Below, one piece after another: positions 9,198 to 17,136 of a DNA stretch of 64,000 nt. Source of the stretch: UBA4416 sp035439445 (GTDB lineage: Bacteria; Bacteroidota; Bacteroidia; B-17B0; Aurantibacillaceae); contig DAORKG010000001.1 in the NCBI GenBank assembly GCA_035439445.1, positions 138,815 through 202,814 on the forward strand, in the 5' to 3' direction. The notes beneath the pieces are model-generated. The model was not told the DNA's origin. It saw nothing but the letters and a program-made list of their open reading frames with translations, and ran no database searches. Position numbers and translations under genes: made by a program. Position 1 is the first letter of the stretch. The number at the start of each line of letters is the position of its first letter.

Positions 9198-10430
9198 ATG
9201 TTTTGGGAAAAATATTCATATTCATTAATTAAGCGTAAAGTATTTGACGCCTTAAGCAAAAATACAAATTATCGTACCGAAAATATATTAGGAATACCAG
9301 GAACATTTTTAGATACCGATATTTTCTATGATGATGCTCCTTTTTTGAAAGATGCACCATTTCTATCAACTTTAATTGCTAATCCTAATCATATTGGTGT
9401 TCATACTTTGGGTGATGAACATGAAGATTTTTTTTCTGGTACTCATGAGATAGAAAAAGATTTAATTAAAATTTGTGCAGAAGAAATTTTTGGAGCAGAA
9501 CCATTTTCATATGACGGTTATGTTGCTAGTGGAGGTACCGAAGCAAACATTGAAGCTATCTGGATATACAGAAACTTTTATCTGCAAGAATACAAAGCTA
9601 AAATGAAAGAAATAACGGTAGTTTATTCTGCAGATACACATTACTCTATTCCTAAAGCTTTAGATTTGTTACATTTAAAAGGCATTGAAATAGATGTACA
9701 TCAATCTACTCGCGAAATTTTAATAAAAAGTTTAGAGGAAAAAATTGAAAAAGCTTTATCAGATGGTGTGAAATATTTTATCATAAATGTAAATATGTCT
9801 ACCACCATGTTTGGTTCAGTGGATGATATTGATAAGATTACAGATTTCTTGAATTTACTACATGTCAACTACAAATTACATGTAGATGGAGCGTATGGAG
9901 GATTTATTTTGCCATTTACGAGTTCTAACACTCCTTTTTCATTTAAAAATAAAAACATAACTTCTTTTTCTATTGATGGACATAAGATGTTACAAGCGCC
10001 TTATGGTACCGGCATCTTTTTAATCAGAAAAGAATTTATGAAATATGTTTGTACAAATGAAGCAGGCTATGTAAAAGGAAAAGATTATACTTTATGTGGC
10101 AGTCGCTCAGGTGCCAACGCAGTTTGCGTATGGATGATTTTACGAATTCATGGCTCTGTTGGTTGGACGGTGAAAATGAAACAACTGGTTGATAAAGCAG
10201 CATCTATTTCCGAAAGTTTAACAGAATGGGGAATAAAGCATTACCGCCATCCGGATTTAAATATTGTAACAATTGATTCTAATTATATCAGTTCTGATTT
10301 AGCACATAAATATCATTTGGTGCCTGATAGCCATGATGAGAAACCTAAATGGTATAAAATTGTAGTGATGCCACATGTAAAACCCGGTATCATCGATGAT
10401 TTTTTATCTGAGTTGAGAAACGAACAATAG
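9198..10430 (+). CDS. PLP-dependent group II decarboxylase family protein
   Basis: A 410-residue type I-fold PLP enzyme. ASGGTEANIEAIW (near 110) binds the cofactor phosphate, HVDGAYGGFILPF (near 231) carries the ring-binding Asp, and SIDGHKMLQAPYG (near 263) carries the Schiff-base Lys. This is the layout of amino acid decarboxylases (glutamate, aspartate or tyrosine type), although related aminotransferases are often given the same name. The substrate cannot be told from the sequence. It lies 9 nt after the SafE-like gene and is probably the last gene of the cco transcript. Confidence 0.8.
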   Translation: MFWEKYSYSLIKRKVFDALSKNTNYRTENILGIPGTFLDTDIFYDDAPFLKDAPFLSTLIANPNHIGVHTLGDEHEDFFSGTHEIEKDLIKICAEEIFGAEPFSYDGYVASGGTEANIEAIWIYRNFYLQEYKAKMKEITVVYSADTHYSIPKALDLLHLKGIEIDVHQSTREILIKSLEEKIEKALSDGVKYFIINVNMSTTMFGSVDDIDKITDFLNLLHVNYKLHVDGAYGGFILPFTSSNTPFSFKNKNITSFSIDGHKMLQAPYGTGIFLIRKEFMKYVCTNEAGYVKGKDYTLCGSRSGANAVCVWMILRIHGSVGWTVKMKQLVDKAASISESLTEWGIKHYRHPDLNIVTIDSNYISSDLAHKYHLVPDSHDEKPKWYKIVVMPHVKPGIIDDFLSELRNEQ

Positions 10431-10445
10431 TTTCAAATTCCTCTT

Positions 10446-10511
10446 ATGTTTTTTGTCAATTAGTAAACTGATAATTGTCAGTTTTTCTTGTTTGTATTCA
10501 AAGTAACTTTG
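10446..10511 (+). promoter_or_regulatory. FNR/CRP-type box and -7 element of hemN-like gene
   Basis: Proximal box CTGAT-AATT-GTCAG (10468-10481) is followed after 22 bp by TAACTTTG (10504-10511). A degenerate distal box ATGTT-TTTT-GTCAA (10446-10459), with only its right half conserved, lies 22 bp further upstream centre to centre. The -7 element ends 4 nt before the ATG at 10516, so the transcript is predicted to be leaderless with the box at -41.5. Confidence 0.82.
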
Positions 10512-10515
10512 ACGT

Positions 10516-11850
10516 ATGATGGATTTAGTTTCAAAATATAATATTCCTGCTCCTCGTTATACAAGTTACCCAACAGTGCCTTATTGGGACAATAACGTTA
10601 ATGAAGAAAAATGGATTGAGCATGTAAAAAATGCCTTTATAAAATATAATGCTGATGGTATAAGTTTGTACATTCATTTACCTTATTGCGAGAGCCTTTG
10701 TACGTATTGCGCTTGCAATACTCGTATTACCGTAAATCATAAAGTAGAAATGCCTTACATTGAAACTTTATTGAAAGAATGGAAGCTTTATTTAAAACAA
10801 TTTCAAGGAAAACCTTTAATTAAAGAAATACATTTAGGAGGTGGAACTCCTACTTTTTTTGCACCTGAAAACTTATCTTTTTTACTAAAATCTATTTTAG
10901 ATAAGGTTGACGTGGCTAAAGATTATGATTTTAGTTTTGAAGGCCATCCAAGTAATACAACTAAAGAACATTTACAAGCTTTATATGATTTAGGTTTTAA
11001 GCGCGTGAGTTTTGGTATTCAGGATTTTGATGAAAAAGTTCAGGATACAATCAATCGCTATCAAACATTTGAACAGGTAGATCAGGTTGTTAAGGAGGCA
11101 AGAGAGGTTGGTTATACATCTATTAATTTTGATTTAGTTTACGGTTTACCTTATCAAACAATTGAATCTATAAAAGATACTATTACAAAAATAATTTCTT
11201 TAAAACCAGAGCGTATCGCTTTTTATAGCTATGCCCATGTACCTTGGTTAAAACCTGGACAAAGAAAGTATTCAGAAAAAGATTTGCCGGCAGATTCATA
11301 CAAACGTAGTTTATATGAAGTAGGAAAAGAATTATTTATATCAGCTAATTATTCTGATATAGGTATGGATCATTTTGCATTACCAAATGATACATTGTTT
11401 GACTCTTTTGCAAAAGGCGAATTACATCGTAATTTTATGGGTTACACTACAAATACAACAAAGTTATTAGTAGGTTTGGGTTGTTCTTCTATTAGTGATA
11501 CTTGGGATGGCTTTGCTCAAAATGTCAAAACAGTTGAAGGCTATCAAAAAATTGTAAACGAAGGACATTTCCCTATTTTTAAAGGACATTCTTTAACAGA
11601 AGAAGATTTGATTATCCGTCAGCATATTTTAGATTTAATGTGTAAACATCAAACTAACTTGGATTCATATTATTTAGACGCTAAAAATAAATTCAATGAG
11701 TTTATAAATGATGGGTTAATTGAAGTAACATCTGATATAATGTTGATTAAAGATGAAGGGAAGTTATTTTTAAGAAACGTTTGTTTGTCTTATGATAAAC
11801 GATATTGGCAAAAGGTTCCAGAAGGAAATGTGTTTAGTACAACCGCTTAA
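10516..11850 (+). CDS. hemN: Oxygen-independent coproporphyrinogen III oxidase
   Basis: A 444-residue radical SAM enzyme converting coproporphyrinogen III to protoporphyrinogen IX without O2. The N-terminus has KYNIPAPRYTSYPTVPYW, typical of true HemN rather than HemW. The cluster motif CESLCTYCAC (CxxxCxxCxC) is near residue 58, followed by HLGGGTPTFF. The start is one of two adjacent ATGs. Control by an FNR-like box fits haem supply at low O2 for the neighbouring cbb3 oxidase and globin. Confidence 0.92.
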   Translation: MMDLVSKYNIPAPRYTSYPTVPYWDNNVNEEKWIEHVKNAFIKYNADGISLYIHLPYCESLCTYCACNTRITVNHKVEMPYIETLLKEWKLYLKQFQGKPLIKEIHLGGGTPTFFAPENLSFLLKSILDKVDVAKDYDFSFEGHPSNTTKEHLQALYDLGFKRVSFGIQDFDEKVQDTINRYQTFEQVDQVVKEAREVGYTSINFDLVYGLPYQTIESIKDTITKIISLKPERIAFYSYAHVPWLKPGQRKYSEKDLPADSYKRSLYEVGKELFISANYSDIGMDHFALPNDTLFDSFAKGELHRNFMGYTTNTTKLLVGLGCSSISDTWDGFAQNVKTVEGYQKIVNEGHFPIFKGHSLTEEDLIIRQHILDLMCKHQTNLDSYYLDAKNKFNEFINDGLIEVTSDIMLIKDEGKLFLRNVCLSYDKRYWQKVPEGNVFSTTA

Positions 11851-11858
11851 AATGACAG

Positions 11859-12236
11859 ATGAAAAAAGATATTGAAAATCTAGATGATATTAAATTAATG
11901 GTGAATACCTTTTACGAGCGTATTCAAAAGAATCATGTATTAGGACCGATTTTTGAAGAGAGAGTAGGCGGTAGATGGGAACAACATCTTGAAAAAATGT
12001 ATCGCTTTTGGCAAACTATTTTATTTGATGAGCATACATACAGTGGGGCTCCTTTTCCTCCTCATGCAAGAATGCCAATCGATGAAAGTCATTTTATAAT
12101 TTGGGTTCAAAATTGGACAGGTACGGTAGACGAATTTTTTAGCGGTCCTGTTGCAGAAGAAGCAAAAAAAAGAGGGACTTTAATGGCAGCCATTTTTAAT
12201 TCTAAATTAGAATATTTTAAACAAAATGGGTTGTAA
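11859..12236 (+). CDS. Group III truncated haemoglobin
   Basis: A 125-residue 2-on-2 globin. VNTFYERIQKNHVLGPIFEE is the B/CD region, MYRFWQTILF is helix E, and PPHARMPIDESHF contains the proximal-His region typical of group III truncated globins. Proposed roles include binding O2, NO or peroxide near the respiratory chain. It follows the hemN-like gene by 8 nt and probably shares its oxygen-controlled transcript, putting haem synthesis and a haem protein together. Confidence 0.9.
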   Translation: MKKDIENLDDIKLMVNTFYERIQKNHVLGPIFEERVGGRWEQHLEKMYRFWQTILFDEHTYSGAPFPPHARMPIDESHFIIWVQNWTGTVDEFFSGPVAEEAKKRGTLMAAIFNSKLEYFKQNGL

Positions 12237-12281
12237 CAGTTCCGTTGTTAAAAGTTTATAAGAATCATATTTTTTTTGAGA

Positions 12282-12301
12282 CTAATTTATTTGTAAATTA
12301 G
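12282..12301. repeat. Perfect AT-rich inverted repeat upstream of hypothetical gene
   Basis: CTAATTTA and TAAATTAG form 8-bp arms around the 4-nt loop TTTG. It lies between the globin stop and the next ATG. It might be an operator or a weak hairpin; there is no U-tract, so it is not a good terminator. Confidence 0.45.
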
Positions 12302-12324
12302 TTCAAATCGATTAATGAAAAACT

Positions 12325-12666
12325 ATGAATATTAAAGATGACGAATGGGAAGAGTTATATGTATTTGCTAAAGATTTAGCTGATCATAAAATCAGTTTTG
12401 AAGAAATTGAAAAACAACTTTCTACTAAAACCAGCGATCCTCTTGTTAGAGCTGAAATTATAAAGCAAATCAAAAAAGTTCAATATGCTGTTCATCGAAA
12501 AAACGGGTTAACTAAAATTGGATTCGGAGCCTTATTTTTAGTAATTGGTTTTTTAATTACATGTATAAATTTTCATTCTAATCAGTCCTTCACTATTGTA
12601 ATGTATAGTACAAGTACTATTGGCTTATTGCTTATCTTCTGGGGACTTTACGAAATTATCGGATAA
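12325..12666 (+). CDS. Hypothetical small membrane protein
   Basis: This 113-residue protein is not recognised. The first ~55 residues are charged and helical (DDEWEELYVFAKDLADHKIS). Two membrane helices follow at about residues 70-88 and 92-111. There is no signal peptide. It sits between the truncated globin and the paa promoter. An AT-rich inverted repeat lies 24 nt before its ATG. It could be a Bacteroidota-specific conserved membrane protein; no function can be assigned. Confidence 0.7.
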   Translation: MNIKDDEWEELYVFAKDLADHKISFEEIEKQLSTKTSDPLVRAEIIKQIKKVQYAVHRKNGLTKIGFGALFLVIGFLITCINFHSNQSFTIVMYSTSTIGLLLIFWGLYEIIG

Positions 12667-12673
12667 TAAATTT

Positions 12674-12740
12674 CTGACAATAATCATTTACTGAAATTGA
12701 CCTAAGTCATGTGATTCGGGGCATAGTTCATCTAGATTTA
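12674..12740 (+). promoter_or_regulatory. FNR/CRP-type tandem boxes and -7 element of paaABCD
   Basis: Boxes CTGAC-AATA-ATCAT (12674-12687) and TTGAC-CTAA-GTCAT (12697-12710) have centres 23 bp apart. After 22 bp comes TAGATTTA (12733-12740), matching TAnnTTTR. The predicted start is near 12745, giving a 12-nt leader to the paaA ATG. Confidence 0.83.
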
Positions 12741-12756
12741 CGATAAAAATCTAACT

Positions 12757-13701
12757 ATGCATAATGAACATTCAGATACTCATTTTCAATCAAGGATTGA
12801 CAGTGGTGAACACATTGAACCAAAGGACTATATGCCTGAGGGCTATCGTAAACATTTAATACGTCAAATGTCACAGCATGCGCATTCCGAGGTAATAGGC
12901 ATGCAACCTGAAGGCAATTGGATTACTCGTGCCCCAAGTTTAAGAGCTAAGCAAATTTTATTAGCAAAAATACAAGATGAGGGTGGGCATGGTTTGTATT
13001 TATACAGTGCTGTAGAAACTTTAGGAGTTTCAAGAGCAGAATTAATAGAACAATTACAAACCGGTAAAGCGAAGTATTCAAGTATTTTTAATTATCCTGC
13101 ATTAAATTGGGCAGATATTGGTGCTATTGGTTGGTTAGTAGATGGAGCTGCAATTGTTAATCAAGTGTCATTACAGCGTACTTCTTATGGTCCATACAGT
13201 AGAGCGATGGTTCGTATTTGTAAAGAAGAAAGTTTTCATCAACGTCAAGGTTACGAAATTATGACAACTATGATGCGTGGAACAAAAGATCAACAGGCAA
13301 TGGCACAAGATGCGATGAATCGTTGGTGGTGGCCTGCCTTGATGATGTTTGGTCCTCATGATTCGGATTCTCCTAGAAGTGGCGATGCTGTGAAATGGAA
13401 AATTAAACGTGAAACGAATGATGAATTACGTCAAAAGTTTATTGATAAAACAATTCCTCAAGCCGAATTAATTGGTTTAACAATTCCTGATAAGAATTTT
13501 AAATTGGATGAGAAAACAGGACATTATTCAATTAGCCCTATTAATTGGGAAGAATTTCATAGAGTAGTTGCCGGACATGGACCTTGCAATAAGCAGCGTT
13601 TAGATCATCATATCAAGTATCATCAAGAAGGTGCTTGGGTGAGAGAGGCTGCAGAAGCATACAAAATGAAACAATCGAAAAAAGAATTAGTAACAGCTTA
13701 A
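12757..13701 (+). CDS. paaA: Phenylacetyl-CoA 1,2-epoxidase catalytic subunit PaaA
   Basis: A 314-residue ferritin-like di-iron protein that, with PaaC and electrons from a reductase, adds one O atom of O2 to the ring of phenylacetyl-CoA. Iron-binding carboxylate/His signatures are seen in KIQDEGGHGLYLY (near 70) and CKEESFHQRQGYE (near 156). MPEGYRKHLIRQMSQHAHSE is a PaaA-specific N-terminal stretch. It is the first gene of a four-gene operon under an FNR-like promoter. Confidence 0.95.
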   Translation: MHNEHSDTHFQSRIDSGEHIEPKDYMPEGYRKHLIRQMSQHAHSEVIGMQPEGNWITRAPSLRAKQILLAKIQDEGGHGLYLYSAVETLGVSRAELIEQLQTGKAKYSSIFNYPALNWADIGAIGWLVDGAAIVNQVSLQRTSYGPYSRAMVRICKEESFHQRQGYEIMTTMMRGTKDQQAMAQDAMNRWWWPALMMFGPHDSDSPRSGDAVKWKIKRETNDELRQKFIDKTIPQAELIGLTIPDKNFKLDEKTGHYSISPINWEEFHRVVAGHGPCNKQRLDHHIKYHQEGAWVREAAEAYKMKQSKKELVTA

Positions 13702-13713
13702 TGAAATTTTAAT

Positions 13714-14004
13714 ATGGCAACAGATACACAATTAGATTTATGGGAAGTGTTTATTCAAAGTAAATCAGGACTTCCTTATATACATGCAGGTAGCATTCAT
13801 GCATCTGATGTGAAAATGGCAATGCAAAATGCCAGAGATATATACACTCGTAGAGGAGAAGGAACAAGCATTTGGGTAGTTCCTGCAAAACATATTTCAG
13901 CATCTAATCCAGATGATAATGATATGTTATTTGATCCATCAAATGATAAAATTTATCGTCACCCAACTTTTTATGTAATGCCTGAAGGCGCTAAAAACAT
14001 TTAA
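13714..14004 (+). CDS. paaB: Phenylacetyl-CoA epoxidase subunit PaaB
   Basis: A 96-residue protein. WEVFIQSKSGLPYIHAGSIH at the N-terminus and YTRRGEGTSIWVVP in the middle are PaaB signatures. PaaB is a structural subunit bridging PaaAC heterodimers. It lies 12 nt after paaA. Confidence 0.93.
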   Translation: MATDTQLDLWEVFIQSKSGLPYIHAGSIHASDVKMAMQNARDIYTRRGEGTSIWVVPAKHISASNPDDNDMLFDPSNDKIYRHPTFYVMPEGAKNI

Positions 14005-14014
14005 TCTAAAAGCT

Positions 14015-14773
14015 ATGACAACAAAAGAAGCAACTTATAATTATGCAATTCGTTTAGGCGATAATGCATTAATACTTGGTCATCGTTTATCCGAATTATG
14101 CAGTAGAGGGCCAATATTAGAAGAAGATTTAGCATTAACTAATGTGGCTTTAGATATGATTGGTAGAGCTCAGGCTTTATTAAAATATGCCGCTGAGTTA
14201 GAAGGTAAAGGACATACAGAAGATGATATTGCTTATCGCAGAGCAGAAATTAATTATCATAATCATTTATTAATTGAGCAACCTAATGGCGATTTCGCTC
14301 ATACAATTGCTCGCCAGTTATATTTGTCAGTTTTCGAATATTTGTTTTATACAGAATTAGAAAAAAGTAAAGATACAACATTAGCAGCTATCGCTTCTAA
14401 AACAATCAAAGAAGTGAAGTATCATATGCAACACGCTATTGATTGGACTTTACGTTTAGGAGATGGAACAGCAGAAAGCCATAAGCGTATGCAAAAGGGC
14501 TTAAATGATTTGTACATGTATACAGGAGAATTGTTTGAAATGGATCATATTGATACCTATTTACTACATCAGCATATTGCGGTAGATGCAATTTCACTAA
14601 AAGCTAAATGGCAAAACGAAATCGAAAAAGTTTTAGCAGAAGCTACTCTTTCTTTACCTGAAGATACTTATATGCAAACAGGAAGTAAAAAAGGAGTTCA
14701 TACTGAAAACTTAGGGCATATTTTATCCGAAATGCAATATTTACAACGAGCTTATCCGGATGCAAAATGGTAA
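14015..14773 (+). CDS. paaC: Phenylacetyl-CoA epoxidase structural subunit PaaC
   Basis: A 252-residue ferritin-fold paralogue of PaaA lacking a full di-iron site; it scaffolds the epoxidase. The sequence RLGDNALILGHRLSELCSRGP near the N-terminus, the NVALDMIGRAQALLKYA helix and VKYHMQHAIDWTLRLGDGT are typical. Its end overlaps the paaD start by 7 nt, indicating translational coupling. Confidence 0.93.
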   Translation: MTTKEATYNYAIRLGDNALILGHRLSELCSRGPILEEDLALTNVALDMIGRAQALLKYAAELEGKGHTEDDIAYRRAEINYHNHLLIEQPNGDFAHTIARQLYLSVFEYLFYTELEKSKDTTLAAIASKTIKEVKYHMQHAIDWTLRLGDGTAESHKRMQKGLNDLYMYTGELFEMDHIDTYLLHQHIAVDAISLKAKWQNEIEKVLAEATLSLPEDTYMQTGSKKGVHTENLGHILSEMQYLQRAYPDAKW

Positions 14774-15258
14774 CAACTCATTTAAATACACAAGATGTTT
14801 TTAACTTAATCGCAGGAATCCCTGATCCGGAGATTCCAGTGATTACAATTCAGGATTTAGGAATTTTAAGGGATGTGAAGTTAATAGATGATACCTGTGT
14901 GGTTACCATTACACCAACCTACACAGCTTGTCCCGCTATGGGAATGATTGAAGATCAAATTAAAGAAATTCTATCAGGTCACGGTATCAATAAAGTTAAA
15001 GTAGAATTAACATACACGCCTGCATGGACAACTGATTGGCTAAGTCAGGAAGCAAAAACTAAATTAAAAAATTATGGTATTGCTCCTCCTAGTCATTCAT
15101 CTTGCACAAAATTATTTGGTCCAGCCGAAGTCGTTATTTGTCCTCAGTGTAATTCAAAACATACTACTTTAATTAGTCGTTTTGGATCTACTGCTTGTAA
15201 AGCGCTATATAAGTGCGAAGATTGTAAGGAAACATTTGATTTATTCAAATGTCATTGA
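14767..15258 (+). CDS. paaD: Phenylacetate degradation Fe-S assembly protein PaaD
   Basis: A 163-residue protein with an N-terminal MIP18/DUF59 domain (PDPEIPVITIQDLGILRDV) and a C-terminal four-cysteine zinc-ribbon-like module (CPQCNSKHT, CEDCKETFD). PaaD is thought to mature the Fe-S cluster or di-iron site of the epoxidase system. A strong terminator follows. paaE (the usual reductase) and the later ring-opening genes are not present here. Confidence 0.92.
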   Translation: MVTTHLNTQDVFNLIAGIPDPEIPVITIQDLGILRDVKLIDDTCVVTITPTYTACPAMGMIEDQIKEILSGHGINKVKVELTYTPAWTTDWLSQEAKTKLKNYGIAPPSHSSCTKLFGPAEVVICPQCNSKHTTLISRFGSTACKALYKCEDCKETFDLFKCH

Positions 15259-15279
15259 TGATTTTTTTTTAATCTATTA

Positions 15280-15309
15280 AAAAGTCGGTATCTACACCGG
15301 CTTTTTTTG
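15280..15309 (+). terminator. Rho-independent terminator of paaABCD
   Basis: AAAAGTCGGT and ACCGGCTTTT form a 10-bp stem (one G-U pair) around a 6-nt loop, followed by a T tract. It separates the paa operon from the next regulated operon. Confidence 0.85.
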
Positions 15310-15319
15310 TTTATAAAAA

Positions 15320-15385
15320 CTGTTAAATGTCATTGTGTAGTGTAACAAATGTCACAAACTTTCCTGTATTTGTGTTGTACCTTTA
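15320..15385 (+). promoter_or_regulatory. FNR/CRP-type tandem boxes and -7 element of the DUF983-copper operon
   Basis: Boxes CTGTT-AAAT-GTCAT (15320-15333) and GTAAC-AAAT-GTCAC (15342-15355) have centres 22 bp apart. Their left halves are degenerate, but right halves match. After exactly 22 bp comes TACCTTTA (15378-15385), matching TAnnTTTR. The conserved spacing makes this weak pair credible. Predicted start near 15390. Confidence 0.7.
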
Positions 15386-15403
15386 CAGTAAAATTTATAG
15401 GTT

Positions 15404-15817
15404 ATGTTATTGCTTAATATCCTTTATTCAATGCTCTTCAATAAATGTTCTAGATGTCACCAGGGTGATGTGTTTGAATCAAAAAATCCTTACAATTTAT
15501 CCAAGATGTTTAAGATGCACAAAACATGTAGTCATTGTGAATTAGAGTATGAAGATGAACCAAGTTTCTTTTATGGAGCAATGTATGTGTCATACGCAAT
15601 TTCTTCCGGATGGTTTATGATTTGGTATGCCATTCAAAACTACTTTTTAAACTGGGAGTTGTTGACTTTTGCCATTTTTATTACTGTATTTATTATAGCA
15701 GTAGCTCCCTTAACATTAAGATGGTCAAGATTAATTTGGCTAAACTTCTTTTATAAATATAAAAAAGAATATAAAAACAGAAAACACCAACATGTGGGTA
15801 TAAATCATAATCATTAA
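15404..15817 (+). CDS. DUF983 family membrane protein
   Basis: A 137-residue protein with an N-terminal zinc-ribbon-like pair CSRCHQGDVF and CSHCELEYE, then two membrane helices (about residues 63-83 and 89-108). This is the DUF983 arrangement, whose function is unknown. It is the first gene of a tightly packed operon of sulfur-redox and copper genes, suggesting a role in cysteine/metal handling at the membrane (inference). Confidence 0.85.
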   Translation: MLLLNILYSMLFNKCSRCHQGDVFESKNPYNLSKMFKMHKTCSHCELEYEDEPSFFYGAMYVSYAISSGWFMIWYAIQNYFLNWELLTFAIFITVFIIAVAPLTLRWSRLIWLNFFYKYKKEYKNRKHQHVGINHNH

Positions 15818-15828
15818 AAAGTAAAAAT

Positions 15829-16140
15829 ATGTTAGATGCAATCAAAGGAGCCTTAGGCTTAGGTCCAAAAGTAGATTACAAAGAGTTAGTTAAGAAAGGC
15901 GCTCAAATCATTGATGTGAGAACTCGTGGAGAGTATGCATCAGGTCATGTAAAAGGGAGTGTAAACATCCCGTTGAATGAATTATCGTCGAGTGTCTCAA
16001 AGATTAAAAAAAATGTGCCCATCATTACATGTTGTGCAAGTGGTATGCGAAGTGCATCTGCTAAATCAACATTAAGCTCTTTAGGTTTTAAAGAAGTATA
16101 TAATGGTGGAGGTTGGATGAGTTTAAACGGTAAAGTATAA
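15829..16140 (+). CDS. Rhodanese-like domain protein
   Basis: A 103-residue single rhodanese domain. The catalytic loop is CCASGMRSA, with the active Cys in the second position of the CC pair, and IDVRTRGEYASGHVKGSVNIP is the CH2A-type motif. Such proteins transfer sulfane sulfur or reduce thiol adducts. Its stop TAA shares one base with the ATG of the next gene. Confidence 0.9.
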   Translation: MLDAIKGALGLGPKVDYKELVKKGAQIIDVRTRGEYASGHVKGSVNIPLNELSSSVSKIKKNVPIITCCASGMRSASAKSTLSSLGFKEVYNGGGWMSLNGKV

Positions 16141-16346
16141 TGATAAATAATATAAAAGCACGCTTATTGTCTAATTTGAACCTTTGGCGAATTACACGCT
16201 TGGTTTTGTCAATTGTGTTTATAGTTAGTGGTATTATAAACTTAGATTACATTCTTTTAGCAAGTGGTGTGTTTTTGTTAGGTCATGCTTTACTAAATGC
16301 TTGTTTAACCTGCGTAAATGGAAATTGTCAAATTCCTAAAAAATAA
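16140..16346 (+). CDS. DUF2892-like small membrane protein
   Basis: A 68-residue protein with two membrane helices (about 15-31 and 33-50) and a C-terminal cysteine cluster (NACLTCVNGNCQIPKK). The double helix and its placement next to a rhodanese resemble the YgaP-like membrane module (DUF2892), here split as a separate gene. The cysteine-rich tail may bind metal or take part in thiol exchange. Confidence 0.75.
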   Translation: MINNIKARLLSNLNLWRITRLVLSIVFIVSGIINLDYILLASGVFLLGHALLNACLTCVNGNCQIPKK

Positions 16347-16351
16347 AAATC

Positions 16352-16648
16352 ATGAACAACTTCAATAATATCATCAATTCCGAAAAACCTGTTTTAGTTG
16401 ACTTCTTTGCGGAATGGTGTGGGCCTTGTAAAACAATGGCTCCCATATTAAAAGATGTAAAAACTCAAATGCAAGATAAAGCAACTATCATTAAGGTAGA
16501 TGTGGATAAGAATCCTGAAGCAGCAGCTATCTACCAAATCAGAAGTGTGCCAACTTTAATTATGTTTAAAAATGGACAGCCGGTTTGGAAACAATCAGGT
16601 GTTGTGCCAACACAAGAATTAATAAAATTATTTAATCAATTTCAATAA
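16352..16648 (+). CDS. trxA: Thioredoxin
   Basis: A 98-residue thioredoxin with active site WCGPCK near residue 22, the DVDKNPEAA loop and cis-Pro motif VPTLIMF. No signal peptide is visible, so it is cytoplasmic. It lies 5 nt after the DUF2892-like gene. Within this operon it probably reduces disulfides of the neighbouring rhodanese/OsmC or metal proteins (inference). Confidence 0.93.
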   Translation: MNNFNNIINSEKPVLVDFFAEWCGPCKTMAPILKDVKTQMQDKATIIKVDVDKNPEAAAIYQIRSVPTLIMFKNGQPVWKQSGVVPTQELIKLFNQFQ

Positions 16649-16649
16649 C

Positions 16650-17096
16650 ATGTCACATCAATATAATGTAAACCTTAAATGGAACGCAGAAAGAGTAGGA
16701 GAAGTATCTTCACCTGAATTAAATTCTAAAATCGAAGTAGCTACACCTCCTCAATTTCCTAAAGGAGTAGAAGGTATTTGGTCGCCCGAACATTTTTTTA
16801 CAGCGGCAGTTAATTCTTGTTTTATGACAACCTTTTTAGCGATTGCTGAAAACTCAAGATTAGATTTTAAAGAGTTTAATTGTAATGCAGTTGGAATATT
16901 AGACCAAGTAGAGGGAAAGTATTTAATGACAGAGGTGGTTTTGAATCCAACTTTAGTAATTACTAAAGAGGAGGATAAAGAGAAAGCTTTACGTGTTTTA
17001 GATAAATCAGAAAAAGCATGTTTAATTTCCAATTCTATAAATTCTAAAGTATCTTTGAATCCTATTGTAACAGTTCCCGAAATTGTAAATAGTTGA
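16650..17096 (+). CDS. OsmC family protein
   Basis: A 148-residue OsmC/Ohr-fold protein. SPEHFFTAAVNSCFMTTF contains the first conserved Cys, and KACLISNSIN the second, the catalytic pair used in hydroperoxide reduction. N-terminal GVEGIWSPEH fits the OsmC-like rather than Ohr branch. It starts one base after the thioredoxin stop. Its TGA ends 4 nt before the probable ATA start of the copper ATPase. Confidence 0.88.
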   Translation: MSHQYNVNLKWNAERVGEVSSPELNSKIEVATPPQFPKGVEGIWSPEHFFTAAVNSCFMTTFLAIAENSRLDFKEFNCNAVGILDQVEGKYLMTEVVLNPTLVITKEEDKEKALRVLDKSEKACLISNSINSKVSLNPIVTVPEIVNS

Positions 17097-17136
17097 TTAT
17101 ATAGCTACTGAAAAACATATCTATCCTGTAACAGGT

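Noticed and set aside
15327..15545. 72-codon frame beginning in the DUF983 promoter
   Set aside because: It overlaps the tandem boxes and the DUF983 gene in another frame; DUF983 has clear Cys motifs and membrane helices.
16751..17032. 93-codon minus-strand frame opposite the OsmC gene
   Set aside because: It lies entirely inside a well-supported gene and has no recognisable motif; it is a shadow frame.
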